Shown piece by piece: positions 48,198 through 60,272 of a stretch of 64,000 bases of DNA. The notes under the pieces are model-generated. The model ran no database searches. It was given only the letters and a program-made list of their open reading frames with translations, and was not told where the DNA came from. This DNA is from Methyloceanibacter superfactus (GTDB taxonomy: Bacteria > Pseudomonadota > Alphaproteobacteria > Rhizobiales > Methyloligellaceae). Position 1 is the stretch's first letter. Every line of letters begins with the position of its first letter. Location: assembly GCF_001723305.1 (NCBI RefSeq), contig NZ_LPWF01000004.1, positions 186,001 through 250,000 on the forward strand, read 5' to 3'. The position numbers and the translations under genes are program-made.

Positions 48198-48557
48198 ATG
48201 TCACGTGTGAAACGCGGCGTTACAGCCCATGCCCGCCACCGCAAGGTGCTGAAGGCAGCCAAGGGCTATTACGGCCGCCGCAAGAATACCATCCGCGTCG
48301 CCAAGCAGGCCGTCGACAAGGCAGGCCAATATGCCTATCGCGACCGCAAGGTGAAGAAGCGCACGTTCCGCGCTCTGTGGATCCAGCGCATCAACGCCGC
48401 CGCGCGCGCCAACGGCATGACCTACGGACGGTTGATTGACGGGCTGAAGAAGGCCGGGATCGAGCTCGACCGCAAGGTTCTGGCCGATATGGCCGTGCAC
48501 GAGCCGCAAACCTTCCAGAGCCTGGTCGAGGCCGCCTCAGCCGCCGCGCGGGCGTAA
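48198..48557 (+). CDS. rplT: 50S ribosomal protein L20
   Basis: A 119-residue protein, [28 protein letters not shown] and [24 protein letters not shown], complete and typical. GAAGGAGC precedes the ATG. L20 is the usual autoregulator of the rpmI-rplT operon. It ends 36 nt before pheS. Confidence 0.98.
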   Translation: MSRVKRGVTAHARHRKVLKAAKGYYGRRKNTIRVAKQAVDKAGQYAYRDRKVKKRTFRALWIQRINAAARANGMTYGRLIDGLKKAGIELDRKVLADMAVHEPQTFQSLVEAASAAARA

Positions 48558-48593
48558 GGGCGCCCGCTTGGCCGGGGCGAGGAGCCGCACGCC

Positions 48594-49680
<1,087 letters not shown>

Positions 49681-49682
49681 CC

Positions 49683-52094
49683 ATGAAGTTCACCCTCGCA
49701 TGGCTGAAGGAGCATCTCGACACGGACGCGTCCGTGGAGGAGATCGCCGACACGCTCACCCGCATCGGGCTCGAGGTGGAGGAGGTGTTCGATCCTGCCA
49801 CCGCGCTGAAAGACTTCCGCGTGGCCGAAGTGGTGAAAGCGGAAAAACACCCGGACGCCGACAAGCTGCAAGTGTTGGAGGTCGACACGGGCAAGGAGCG
49901 TTTGCAGGTGGTGTGCGGCGCGCCGAACGCGCGCGCCGGCATGAAAGGCGTGTTCGCGCCCGTTGGCACTTATGTTCCCGGCCTCGACTTCACGCTGACC
50001 AAGGCCAAGATCCGCGGCGTCGAGTCGAGCGGGATGATGGTCTCGGAGCGTGAGCTCGAGCTCTCCGACGAGCATACCGGCATCATCGAGCTCAGCCCCA
50101 AGACCAAGGTCGGCAGCGCCGCGGCCAAGGCGCTCGGTCTCGACGACGCGGTGTTCGACATCGCCATCACGCCGAACCGGCCCGACTGCCTCGGCGTGCG
50201 CGGCGTCGCCCGCGACCTCGCCGCCGCCGGCCTCGGCCAGATCAAGAAGCGCACGGTCAAGCCGGTCAAAGGCGGCTTCGACAATCCCGTTCCGATCAAG
50301 CTCGAATTCGCCAAGGACGCGGCGAACGCCTGCCCGATCTTCGCTGGTCGCCTGGTGCGCGGCGTCAAGAGCGGGCCCAGCCCCGAGTGGCTGCAACGGC
50401 GCCTGCGCGCGATCGGGCTTCGTCCCATCAACGCCCTGGTCGATATCACCAACTACATCTCCTACGACCGGGCGCGGCCGCTCCACTCTTACGACGCCGA
50501 CAAGCTCACCGGCGCGATCCGCGCGCGGCTCGGCAAGACGGGAGAGAAGTTCGCCGCCCTCGACGGCAAGACCTACGCGGTGGACGAGACGATGTGCGTA
50601 ATCGCCGACGAGGCGCGCGTGCTCGGCCTTGGCGGCGTGATGGGCGGAGAAGAGACCGGCTGCACCGAGGAGACGACGAACGTCTTCATCGAGTCAGCCT
50701 ATTTCGATCCGAAGCGCACGGCGCGCACCGGCCGCACGTTGAATATCCAGTCCGACGCGCGTTTCCGCTTCGAGCGCGGCGTCGATCCGGAATTCGTGCT
50801 GCCGGGCTTGGAGCTCGCCACGCAAATGGTGTTCGACCTGTGCGGCGGGAGCCCGAGCAAGGTCACGGTCGCCGGCAAGACGCCGAAGCCGACGCCACCG
50901 TTCAAATTCGACATGACCATGATCGGCCGCCTGAGCGGGCTGGCGCTGCCACACCGGGACATCCGCCGCAAATTCGCAGCACTCGGCGTCAAGCTCGAGG
51001 GCAAAGCCAACGTGCTGAAGGCGATCGCGCCGTCGTGGCGTCCGGACATCACCGCCGCCGTCGATCTCGTGGAAGAGGTGGTGCGGCTCACCGGCGTCGA
51101 CCGCGTACCGGCCACGCCGCTCGCACGGCTCTCCGGGGTCGCGGCCCCCGTGCTCACCGAGCGCCAGGCAAGGCAGCGGCTCGCACGGCGCACGCTCGCC
51201 GCGCGCGGCTGGTGGAAGCGGCGTGGTCCTTCGTGCCACTCGCCGAAGCGAAGCTGTTCGGGCGGCGGTCAGCCTGAATTGACGCTCGATAACCCGATCT
51301 CCACGGAACTTGCCCAGATGCGTCCCTCGCTGCTGCCGGGGCTCATCACCGCGGCCAAGCGCAATCGCGACCGGGGCTTCGCCGACGGGGCGCTGTTCGA
51401 GCTGGGGCAGGCCTATCGCGGCGCGGCGCCGGAAGACCAGTATGTGGCCGCCACGGGCGTGCGCTTCGGACAATCGGCGCTTCCCGGCTCGGGCCGGCAT
51501 TGGTCCGGCGCGGCACCGGAGGCCGATTGGGCCGCCGTGAAGGCCGACGCCACTGCGGTGCTCGCCGCCTTGGGTCTGAGCCAGGCCAATCTCCAAGTCA
51601 CCCGCGAGGCGCCCGCCTGGTTCCATCCGGGCCGTTCCGGCGCGCTTAAGCTCGGCCCCAAGGTCACGCTCGGCGTGTTCGGCGAGTTGCATCCCGATAC
51701 GCTTGAAGCGCTCGGCGCCGATGCACCCATGGCGGCCTTTGAGCTTTATCTCGACGCCCTGCCCGCCGCGAAAGCCAAAGGCACGGCGAAGCCGGCGCTA
51801 CAGGCCTCGGACCTGCAAGCGGTGCGGCGCGATTTCGCCTTCCTGGTGGATGGCGATGTGGAAGCCGGGGCCGTGGTGCGCGCGGCGGGGAGCGCCGACC
51901 GGGCGCTGATCACCGATGTCGGCGTGTTCGACGTGTTCACCGGCCAAGGCGTGCCGCAAGGCAAGAAGTCGGTCGCCATCGAGGTGGTCTTGCAGCCGCG
52001 CGACAAGACGCTGACCGATGCGGAGATCGACGCGGTGGCGGAGAAGGTCGTGACCGCCGTGGTCAAAGCCACCGGCGGCGAGCTGCGCGGCTGA
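49683..52094 (+). CDS. pheT: Phenylalanyl-tRNA synthetase beta subunit, two compensating frameshifts
   Basis: The 803-residue beta subunit starts [21 protein letters not shown]. It has the EMAP/tRNA-binding domain ([19 protein letters not shown]), the B3/B4 editing domain, the B5 domain and a C-terminal anticodon-binding FDX-ACB domain ([14 protein letters not shown]...[19 protein letters not shown]). Between about 51209 and 51263 the frame is displaced; corrected it reads [21 protein letters not shown]. So a base is missing first and one is extra later. Otherwise normal. It is the last gene of the infC-rpmI-rplT-pheST run and converges with the CapA-like gene. Confidence 0.95.
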   Translation: MKFTLAWLKEHLDTDASVEEIADTLTRIGLEVEEVFDPATALKDFRVAEVVKAEKHPDADKLQVLEVDTGKERLQVVCGAPNARAGMKGVFAPVGTYVPGLDFTLTKAKIRGVESSGMMVSERELELSDEHTGIIELSPKTKVGSAAAKALGLDDAVFDIAITPNRPDCLGVRGVARDLAAAGLGQIKKRTVKPVKGGFDNPVPIKLEFAKDAANACPIFAGRLVRGVKSGPSPEWLQRRLRAIGLRPINALVDITNYISYDRARPLHSYDADKLTGAIRARLGKTGEKFAALDGKTYAVDETMCVIADEARVLGLGGVMGGEETGCTEETTNVFIESAYFDPKRTARTGRTLNIQSDARFRFERGVDPEFVLPGLELATQMVFDLCGGSPSKVTVAGKTPKPTPPFKFDMTMIGRLSGLALPHRDIRRKFAALGVKLEGKANVLKAIAPSWRPDITAAVDLVEEVVRLTGVDRVPATPLARLSGVAAPVLTERQARQRLARRTLAARGWWKRRGPSCHSPKRSCSGGGQPELTLDNPISTELAQMRPSLLPGLITAAKRNRDRGFADGALFELGQAYRGAAPEDQYVAATGVRFGQSALPGSGRHWSGAAPEADWAAVKADATAVLAALGLSQANLQVTREAPAWFHPGRSGALKLGPKVTLGVFGELHPDTLEALGADAPMAAFELYLDALPAAKAKGTAKPALQASDLQAVRRDFAFLVDGDVEAGAVVRAAGSADRALITDVGVFDVFTGQGVPQGKKSVAIEVVLQPRDKTLTDAEIDAVAEKVVTAVVKATGGELRG

Positions 52095-52108
52095 CCTCTA
52101 GGCGCTCA

Positions 52109-53520
52109 TCAGTGCGAGCCGAAGCCGAAAAAGCCTGACGGCTGGCGCTTCTTCTTGGGGGCGCCATAGAAGGGCTTGTCCTGGCAGGCGGACGCGAGCT
52201 GGCGGCCGAGCTTTGCCGGGATCGCCGGCGCCGGCTGCCACCCGGTGCACATCGCCCCAACCTTGCCGCCGAGCAAATCAGCACCTTCAGTGCAATAGAG
52301 CCCGGTGCCGTCCTTGCGCGGGGTGAAGCGCACGCCTTGCGCGCCTTGCCGTCGCCGAGCTGCGCGCCGAGATAGTTCAGCGCGTAGATGCGCCGGACCC
52401 CCTGCTCGGGCGCGAAGCGTTCCGGGTGCATATTCGTCTTGGTGACGGGAATCGCCTCGATCGCCGCAGCGCGCCAATAGCCCTGGATGCGCGCCAGATG
52501 CACCTTGGCCATCAGGCCGTAGTCGCGGCAGATGCCGAAGCGGCTCATCTCGGCGGTGCCGGGATGGAGAAAATTGCCGAGCCCATAGAAGATGAGCGAC
52601 GCGCCGTTGAACTCCACCCCTTGGGCTACGTGGGGATGGTGGCCGACGATGAGGTCGATGCCCTTCTCGCTCGAAGCGAAGCCGCGCCAGTCCTTCAATT
52701 GCCGCTGATCCGGCACGACGCGGCCTTCCAGCCCGTAGTGAATGGACAGAATGCGGTAGTCGGCCGGCATGCCCGCCAGCCGGTTCACCACCAGCTGGTA
52801 ATCGGCCGGGTCGCGATAAGACGCCTGGCCGGTCTTGTCCTTGCCGGCGCGATGCTCCTCGCGCTGGCCGGTGACGATGCCGGTGGCGGCAAAGGCGACC
52901 CGCGTCTTGCCGAGCTTCAAGCAGCCGGGCCGCGTGGCCTCCTCGAGGGTCGTGCCGATGCCGGCATAGGTGATGGCCCGCTCCGCCGCCGCGACGGCCA
53001 TGTGATAGAGCGTCTCCTGCGCGCCGTTGGCGCCGTAATCCATGGAATGATTGTTGGCCAGCGAGAACATGTTGAAGCCGGTGTCGATGAGCGCCTTCAG
53101 GCCCAACGGATGACTCTGGAAATTATAGGGCGCCTTCTGTCCCTTGCTGTCTGGGACGAGATCGTTGCGGTCGGTGACGACTGTCTCGAGATTGAGAAAG
53201 GCAAGGTCGCCGTTCACGTCGGGGGCTACTCCGCTCAGCGAGTCGGCGAAGCCAAGAATCTGGCGATCCTTGCGAAACCCTTCCGGCTGAACCTTGGCGC
53301 CCTTTGCGTTGAAGCCGGTGTCGCCGGCAAGCACGATGGTGAGACGGTCGGGATCGAGCTGCTTGGCGGCGCTGCCGATCGAGGCGGTAAACTCGCTATT
53401 GGCGCAAGGCTGGAGCCTCGGGGCCCCGTGCAGGGCGCTTCCGCCGGCGACAAGCGCGACGACCCCCGCCGCAGCGCCGGCAGCTTTCACGAAGGAACGC
53501 TTGCGCATGCGGCGTGGCAT
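52109..53520 (-). CDS. CapA-family metallophosphatase-fold protein, one frameshift
   Basis: The repaired protein is 470 residues. The N-terminus RKRSFVKAAGAAAGVVALVAGG is a signal sequence with a Tat-like KR-S-F-V-K core. The calcineurin-like metal ligands follow: LAGDTGFN, FLNLETVVTD, SLANNHSMDYG, SIHYGLE and VGHHPHVAQGVE, the CapA/PgsA signature. One base is missing near 52335; repair gives KGVRFTPRKDGTGLYCTEG and a tail ending GFFGFGSH. CapA homologues act in poly-gamma-glutamate attachment, but most bacterial members have no tested function. It follows the GMC gene by 14 nt and is probably co-transcribed. Confidence 0.85.
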
Positions 53521-53534
53521 GGGTCAGCCGGCCC

Positions 53535-55205
53535 TCATGTCATGGCTCGCGTCTCGGCGCGCTCGGCGCCTTGGCGAATCGGAGCTGTATCGAATCCCAG
53601 ATTGTGGTCGCGGGCAAGGTGCACCATGGCGCGCTCGGTCAGCGCCGTGATGGTGAGTAGCGGATTGACGCCGATGGAGCGCGGGATGACGGCACCGTCA
53701 CAAACATAAAGTCCGCCATGGATGTCCTCGCCGCTCGGCCCGGCGAACACTTGGCCCTTGTGATTGACCACGCCGCTCGATGCGTCCTCGCCCATGCCGC
53801 AGCCGCCGAGCGGATGCGCCGTGGCGGGCTTCACGCCCATGGTGGTGGTGGCGAGCGGGCTCTTGATGTAGCGCGCGCCCACGGCTTGCGCGGCTTTCGT
53901 CAGCGCCTCGTCGACGCGGGCGTAGACCGGCTGGTCGCCGACCTTGGGCCAGGCGATCTGGAGGCTGCCGTTGTCGAGATTGATGCGCCCGCGCGCATCG
54001 TCATGGGAGACGACGAAGAAGGTCTGCAGGCTCGTCAGCGGCCCCTGATAGACGCCCTTGATGAGGCTTTGCGCCGCGCCGAGAATGCGTCCGCCGGAGA
54101 TGAAGAAGACGGGCAAGAGAGGGGCCAGCGCGGACGGCAGTACGCCTTCCTGGATGATCATGCTGTGGTCGAGATCGCCGTGGTCGGGCAGCTCGATCTG
54201 ACCGGCGACGCAGGCACCGATGGTGTCGCCGGTGAATTTCGGCGGCTCGCCGACGCCGATGCCGTTCACGCGCTCGCGCCCGCCGAGCGCGAAAGCGATG
54301 ATGTCGCCATTGGCGGAGAAGCCCTCCCCGAGCCTGTCGGAAACCCCGAGGCCGTGATCGCGGGAGCGCAGCAGAATCTCGGTCGAGCCCAGCGTGCCGG
54401 CCGCGAGCACCACGGTCTTGCCGTCGACGAAAGACGGCGCGGCATCCTTCTCGGCCGTCGGCTTGAAGTGAATGCGCCAGCCGCCGCTCAGCTTCTCGAT
54501 ATGGCTGACGGACAGCTCAGTAAAGATCTCCGCGCCATGGGCGTGTGCGTCGGGGAGATAGGTCATGGCGACGGTGTTCTTGGCGCCGACATTGCAGCCC
54601 GAGCAGCAGTCGCCGCACAGCGTGCAGGCGCGCTGGGAGACGCCGGCGGGATTGACCGTGTCCTCGAAGCTCACCACCACGGGTGCAGCCACCGGGTCCT
54701 GGCCGAAGGCGGCGCTCGCGGTTTGCAGGGCACGATATTTGGACAGCTCCGGCGCCTTGGCATAGCGGGAGGGGCGCAGCATGGTTTGCGCCCGCTCGAA
54801 ACCCAGATCGAGCAGGCCGTCCTTGGCGACCGCCTCGGGCCAGGCTCGGTCGGCGAAGACGCGCGCGTCGGGGCGCAGACCCACGCCGGCATTGATGAGG
54901 GAGCCGCCACCCAGACCGCAGCCGACCAGCACATGAATGTCGGCGCCAAGCCTGAAGTCATAGAGGCCGGTGCGCGAGCCGGAGCGCATCTTGCCGCCGT
55001 TCAATTGCAGCTCGCGCCGTAGCTCCGGCAGACGGTCGGGAAAACCGCCGGTCTGGATCTCGCGCCCCCGCTCGATGACGCAGACACGCTGGCCGGCGCG
55101 CGCGAGCCTGGAGGCGGACACGCCGCCGCCATAGCCCGATCCGACCACGACCACGTCGTAGGCCGCTTTCATGGCCGCCGACGGTAGAGACAAAGCCTGT
55201 TGCAT
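53535..55205 (-). CDS. GMC oxidoreductase with embedded cysteine cluster
   Basis: A 556-residue flavoprotein. The FAD-binding motif is VVVVGSGYGGGVSASRLARAG at residue 17 onward. The C-terminal GMC segment HPLGGCGMGEDASSGVVN includes the catalytic His, and ends with GVNPLLTITALTERA. Unusually it carries ACTLCGDCCSGCNVGAKNT near residue 200, a CxxCxxCCxxC set like that of [4Fe-4S] ferredoxins. Cholesterol-oxidase-like GMC enzymes of soil bacteria share this insertion. No signal peptide. GGAGG precedes the ATG at 55205. It may oxidise a sterol or other hydrophobic alcohol; the substrate is unknown. Confidence 0.88.
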   Translation of the reverse strand: MQQALSLPSAAMKAAYDVVVVGSGYGGGVSASRLARAGQRVCVIERGREIQTGGFPDRLPELRRELQLNGGKMRSGSRTGLYDFRLGADIHVLVGCGLGGGSLINAGVGLRPDARVFADRAWPEAVAKDGLLDLGFERAQTMLRPSRYAKAPELSKYRALQTASAAFGQDPVAAPVVVSFEDTVNPAGVSQRACTLCGDCCSGCNVGAKNTVAMTYLPDAHAHGAEIFTELSVSHIEKLSGGWRIHFKPTAEKDAAPSFVDGKTVVLAAGTLGSTEILLRSRDHGLGVSDRLGEGFSANGDIIAFALGGRERVNGIGVGEPPKFTGDTIGACVAGQIELPDHGDLDHSMIIQEGVLPSALAPLLPVFFISGGRILGAAQSLIKGVYQGPLTSLQTFFVVSHDDARGRINLDNGSLQIAWPKVGDQPVYARVDEALTKAAQAVGARYIKSPLATTTMGVKPATAHPLGGCGMGEDASSGVVNHKGQVFAGPSGEDIHGGLYVCDGAVIPRSIGVNPLLTITALTERAMVHLARDHNLGFDTAPIRQGAERAETRAMT

Positions 55206-55355
55206 GCCCCTCCATAACCCAGTTCAACGAGCTTCCCCAAGCGCTTATGCGCCAACGCCCGGCATCACTTCACTTCACGGTCGCGCGAGAGCCACTTTGC
55301 CCGCGCTTCCGCACTCCTTATCGTCCCAGACAGACAATACAATGGAGAGACCCCG

Positions 55356-55958
55356 ATGATTGCGCGGTGGATTTGCGCGGGCCTGATGGCGGCCTTCCTG
55401 GCGACCTTCCTCATCGCCGGCGGCGCCTACGATACGAAGGCGGCCGAGACCAAGACGGCGATCTTCGCCGGCGGCTGCTTCTGGTGCGTCGAGGATGCCT
55501 TCGACAAGGTCGACGGCGTGACCGCGACCGTGTCGGGCTATGCGGGCGGCACCACGCCCAATCCGAACTATCAGAGCCACAAGGGCTATGTGGAAGCTCT
55601 CAAGGTGACCTACGACCCGTCGAAGGTGACCTACGCCAAACTGCTCGACCATTACTGGCATAACGTCGACCCGTTCGATCCGGCCGGCCAGTTCTGCGAC
55701 AAGGGGCCGGCCTATCGGACCGTGGTGTTCGTGTCGGACGACGCGGAAAAGAATTTGGCGCAGCGCACCAAGGCCGAGATCGCGAAGCGCTTCAATCAAA
55801 CGGTGGCCACCGAGATCAAGCCGGTGACGACGTTCTACGACGCCGAGGGCTATCACCAGGACTACCACACCAAAAATCCGGTGAGCTACAAATACTACAA
55901 GTGGCGCTGCGGCCGGGCGCAACGGCTCGCCGAGATCTGGGGCGACAAGCACAGCTGA
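55356..55958 (+). CDS. msrA: Peptide-methionine (S)-S-oxide reductase, exported
   Basis: A 200-residue MsrA. The catalytic motif is FAGGCFWCVEDAFDKVDGV with Cys in GCFWC; DPAGQFCDKGPAYRT and YHQDYHTKNP are also conserved. A signal peptide (ICAGLMAAFLATFLIAGGAYDTKA) suggests a periplasmic enzyme that repairs oxidised methionines, unlike the cytosolic E. coli enzyme. GAGAG precedes the ATG. A terminator hairpin lies 10 nt after the stop. Confidence 0.95.
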   Translation: MIARWICAGLMAAFLATFLIAGGAYDTKAAETKTAIFAGGCFWCVEDAFDKVDGVTATVSGYAGGTTPNPNYQSHKGYVEALKVTYDPSKVTYAKLLDHYWHNVDPFDPAGQFCDKGPAYRTVVFVSDDAEKNLAQRTKAEIAKRFNQTVATEIKPVTTFYDAEGYHQDYHTKNPVSYKYYKWRCGRAQRLAEIWGDKHS

Positions 55959-55967
55959 CAAAGAAAA

Positions 55968-55989
55968 GGCCCGCGCCGAAACGCGGGCC
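55968..55989 (-). terminator. Hairpin terminator between msrA and a tiny secreted protein
   Basis: GGCCCGCG (55968-55975) and CGCGGGCC (55982-55989) form an 8-bp GC stem with a CCGAAA loop. On the minus strand it is followed by TTTTCTTT, a good U tract, so it best serves the leftward small gene; it may also stop msrA. Confidence 0.8.
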
Positions 55990-56012
55990 CCTTCGTTACG
56001 CATGAAGCGTGA

Positions 56013-56240
56013 CTAGTTCTTCTTGAGCAGGCCGCCCTTGAGCAGGCCCGTCTTCTCGCCCTTGTAATGGGCCTTGCATGCCTTCTTGTAAGCATGGCGC
56101 GCCTTGCGGTCGGCCGGGTACTTCGCCTTGGCCATCTTGTGGCAATCGGCATGACCGGCCTGCGCGGCAACCGGCGCCGTCATGGTGGCACCGGCGAGGA
56201 TCACGGTCGCAGCAGCGGCCAGAAACACGTTCCTAAGCAT
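56013..56240 (-). CDS. Tiny secreted Lys/Cys-rich protein, copy 1
   Basis: A 75-residue protein. The ATG at 56240 has GGAGAA five nt upstream. A signal peptide (FLAAAATVILAGATMTAPVAAQA) leaves about 50 residues: CHKMAKAKYPADRKARHAYKKACK, then HYKGEKTGLLKGGLLKKN. The pattern C-x3-AK-x-KYP-x(4)-K-x-R-x(3)-KKACK is shared with the next gene. It resembles PsiF-like small exported proteins, but I am not sure. A terminator follows. Function unknown. Confidence 0.8.
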   Translation of the reverse strand: MLRNVFLAAAATVILAGATMTAPVAAQAGHADCHKMAKAKYPADRKARHAYKKACKAHYKGEKTGLLKGGLLKKN

Positions 56241-56362
56241 TGATTTCTCCCATTCGTTAAATGGCGCGATCGCGAAGGCGATCCGCCGTATGAGCCACAT
56301 AGCCCAAACGTCATTGCCAATGTGTTGATCCGTGCCTGGGCGCATTTGACCCAGACACGAGA

Positions 56363-56388
56363 AAAGGGGGCCAATTGCGGCCCCCTTT
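56363..56388 (-). terminator. Rho-independent terminator of the second tiny secreted protein gene
   Basis: AAAGGGGGCC (56363-56372) pairs exactly with GGCCCCCTTT (56379-56388) across AATTGC. On the minus strand it is followed by TTTTCTC. It lies about 30 nt after the stop of the gene at 56421-56621. Confidence 0.85.
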
Positions 56389-56420
56389 CCTTCAACTCAA
56401 TTCAAGTCTGGCAGACCAGC

Positions 56421-56621
56421 CTACTGGGCGGCCTTCCATGCTTCCTTGCAGGCCTTCTTGAAGGAATGACGATCCTTCAGACCCTTGACCATGTCCGGGT
56501 ACTTCATCTTCGCGGCTTCCTTGCAGGTCATCGCGGCCATGGCCGGCGTGAACTGGAGGGGAAGCGTGGCGGCGGAAACGAGGCCGGCGGCGACGGTGGC
56601 GAGAAGCAGTTTCTTCAACAT
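56421..56621 (-). CDS. Tiny secreted Lys/Cys-rich protein, copy 2
   Basis: A 66-residue protein and paralogue of the previous one. The ATG at 56621 has GGAGAA six nt upstream. A signal peptide (LLLATVAAGLVSAATLPLQFTPAMA) precedes CKEAAKMKYPDMVKGLKDRHSFKKACKEAWKAAQ. Two cysteines are spaced as in copy 1 and could form a disulfide. Each copy has its own ribosome site and its own terminator, so the two are separate transcription units. Function unknown. Confidence 0.8.
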   Translation of the reverse strand: MLKKLLLATVAAGLVSAATLPLQFTPAMAAMTCKEAAKMKYPDMVKGLKDRHSFKKACKEAWKAAQ

Positions 56622-56774
56622 GTGATTCTCCAATCGGGTTGGGAGGACCTTCCTAGCAGGTTTCCTCTAGCGCCCGACAGATACAAATTTAGGGCAATGG
56701 CCCCCATGGTTTCGCCTTTATTGTCGCAGGCTGCCGCTTGACCGGCGGGCATTTGCTCCCGTACCTAGCCCGCC

Positions 56775-58589
<1,815 letters not shown>

Positions 58590-59033
58590 CGCCCGTCTTC
58601 TTTCCGCACTCGGCAACCAAATCACGACATCGGCGTAGGGATGGCGCGACCGCGCGTTTGCGGGCGCGCTTCTAGGCTGCGCCAAGACGACGCCACGGAT
58701 TTATACCGTCGGCGGACAATTCTTTATGGTTAATGCAACCTTAAAGACTTGCCTTTGTCTTGCCTCTTTGCAGTCATCCAGGCCACATTTGTGGCAATAT
58801 ATTGATATTGTTGTGTTTCATTGGCTTCTCTACTTGACAGCGGCCAAAGTATCACTTCCCATTCGAGCCGTAGGGATTAGCAGCACGATGGGGGATGTCG
58901 CGCTCGGGGCTCACGCCTCACACGCCTGTCCTCCGCAAGCAGACTCAAAATTTGCTGCATCGGGCCGTCTCGCCGTTCGCGCTTCAAGCGGGCTGGCCGT
59001 GTTCGGGGTGAAGCGTCATCAGAGGGGCAGGTT
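58590..59033. other. AT-rich gap with a CtrA-type site upstream of the TAXI gene
   Basis: This 444-nt region is noticeably richer in A+T than its surroundings and has no convincing gene. It contains TTAA-TGCAACC-TTAA at 58730-58744, an exact TTAA-N7-TTAA spacing as bound by CtrA, within a larger inverted repeat (CTTTATGGTT / AACCTTAAAG, 58722-58746). Further on are a palindrome CAATATATTG near 58796 and a TTGACA near 58834 that could be a -35. Confidence 0.5.
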
Positions 59034-60238
59034 ATGCGTATCGCCCTCGCATTCGGCCTATGCTTGCTTAGCGGCTTGCTCGGCACGCAGCCGCTTGCCG
59101 CGGCGGAGCCGTCCGCCAACACCGTTGCCAAAGCCAAGACCGCCGCGGTCACGCAGACGAGCCCGTCCGCGCAGAGCATCCGCGAAAACTATCGCGCGCG
59201 GCTGAACGACAACACCGTCACCATCATGGCCGGTAGCGGCCAAGGCACCGACCAGGCCATCGTGCAGGACATCGCCGCGGTGCTCGACGACGGCGATGCG
59301 CTGCGGGTCGTGCCCATGGGCGGCAAAGGCCCGGCGCAGAATCTCAAGGACGTGATGTTCATGCGCGGCGTCGACATGGGCATCACCCAGGCCAATGTGC
59401 TGAAGCATTTCGCCAAGACCGGCGCGTTGGGACCCAATCTCGAAAGCCAGGTCGCCTATATCGCCAAGCTGTTCAACGAGGAGATGCATGTGCTGGCGCG
59501 CGCCGATATCGCCGACGTCGGCGCGCTGGACGGCAAAGTTGTCAATATCGGCAAGGAAGGCAGCGGCGCGGAGATCACCGCGCGCGGTCTTTTCGAAGCC
59601 TAGGCGTCACGGTGCAAGAGGTACATCTCGATGAGACCGACGCACTGGCGAAGCTCAAGACGGGCGACATCGACGCGGCGGTGGTGATCGCCGGCAAGCC
59701 CGCGCCGATCCTCGCCCATCTCGAGCCGTCGAGCGGACTCAAACTGCTCGCCCTCCCCTACCTCAACGGGCTGGAGGACGACTACTATCCCGCGAGCCTG
59801 ACCCATGAGGACTATCCGCAGATCATCGCCGACGGTGACAGCGTGGATACGGTGGCGGTGTGCGCCGTGCTGGTGTCGTTCAATTGGGCGCGCAACAATC
59901 CGCGCAACGCCAAGATCGACCATTTTGTCGACCGCTTCTTCTCGAATTTCGATGCGTTCCTGGCACCGCCGCGCCACCCGAAATGGCGCCAAGTGAATTT
60001 CGCGGCGACCTTGGAAGGCTGGCAGCGCTCGCCGGCCGCGCAAGCCTGGATCGACCGCGCCAAGGCGGCCATGGCCGCCAAAGCGGGCGCCGGTACAAGC
60101 GCCGACGACGAAGCGCGGGCGCAGTTCGATACGTTCCTGGCGCAAGCCGATACCGGGGCCGCGGCCGCCTCGGACGACGAGCGCGCCAGACTGTTCCGCG
60201 CCTTTCTCGAATGGAGCCGAACGCAGAACCAGAACTAA
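59034..60238 (+). CDS. TAXI-family TRAP solute-binding protein, one frameshift
   Basis: The repaired protein is 401 residues. A signal peptide (IALAFGLCLLSGLLGTQPLAAA) is followed by TIMAGSGQGTDQAIVQDIAAVLDDG, then VVNIGKEGSGAEITARG and DIDAAVVIAGKPAPIL, the fold of TAXI TRAP binding proteins. One C is missing near 59600 (FEA|LGVTVQEV). The usual DctM/DctQ membrane subunits are not adjacent, so this may be an orphan receptor or sensor, as has been proposed for other TAXI proteins. The ligand is unknown. Confidence 0.85.
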
Positions 60239-60272
60239 CCGTCCCTTTTTGTCCCATGCGTAGGAGGGTGCC

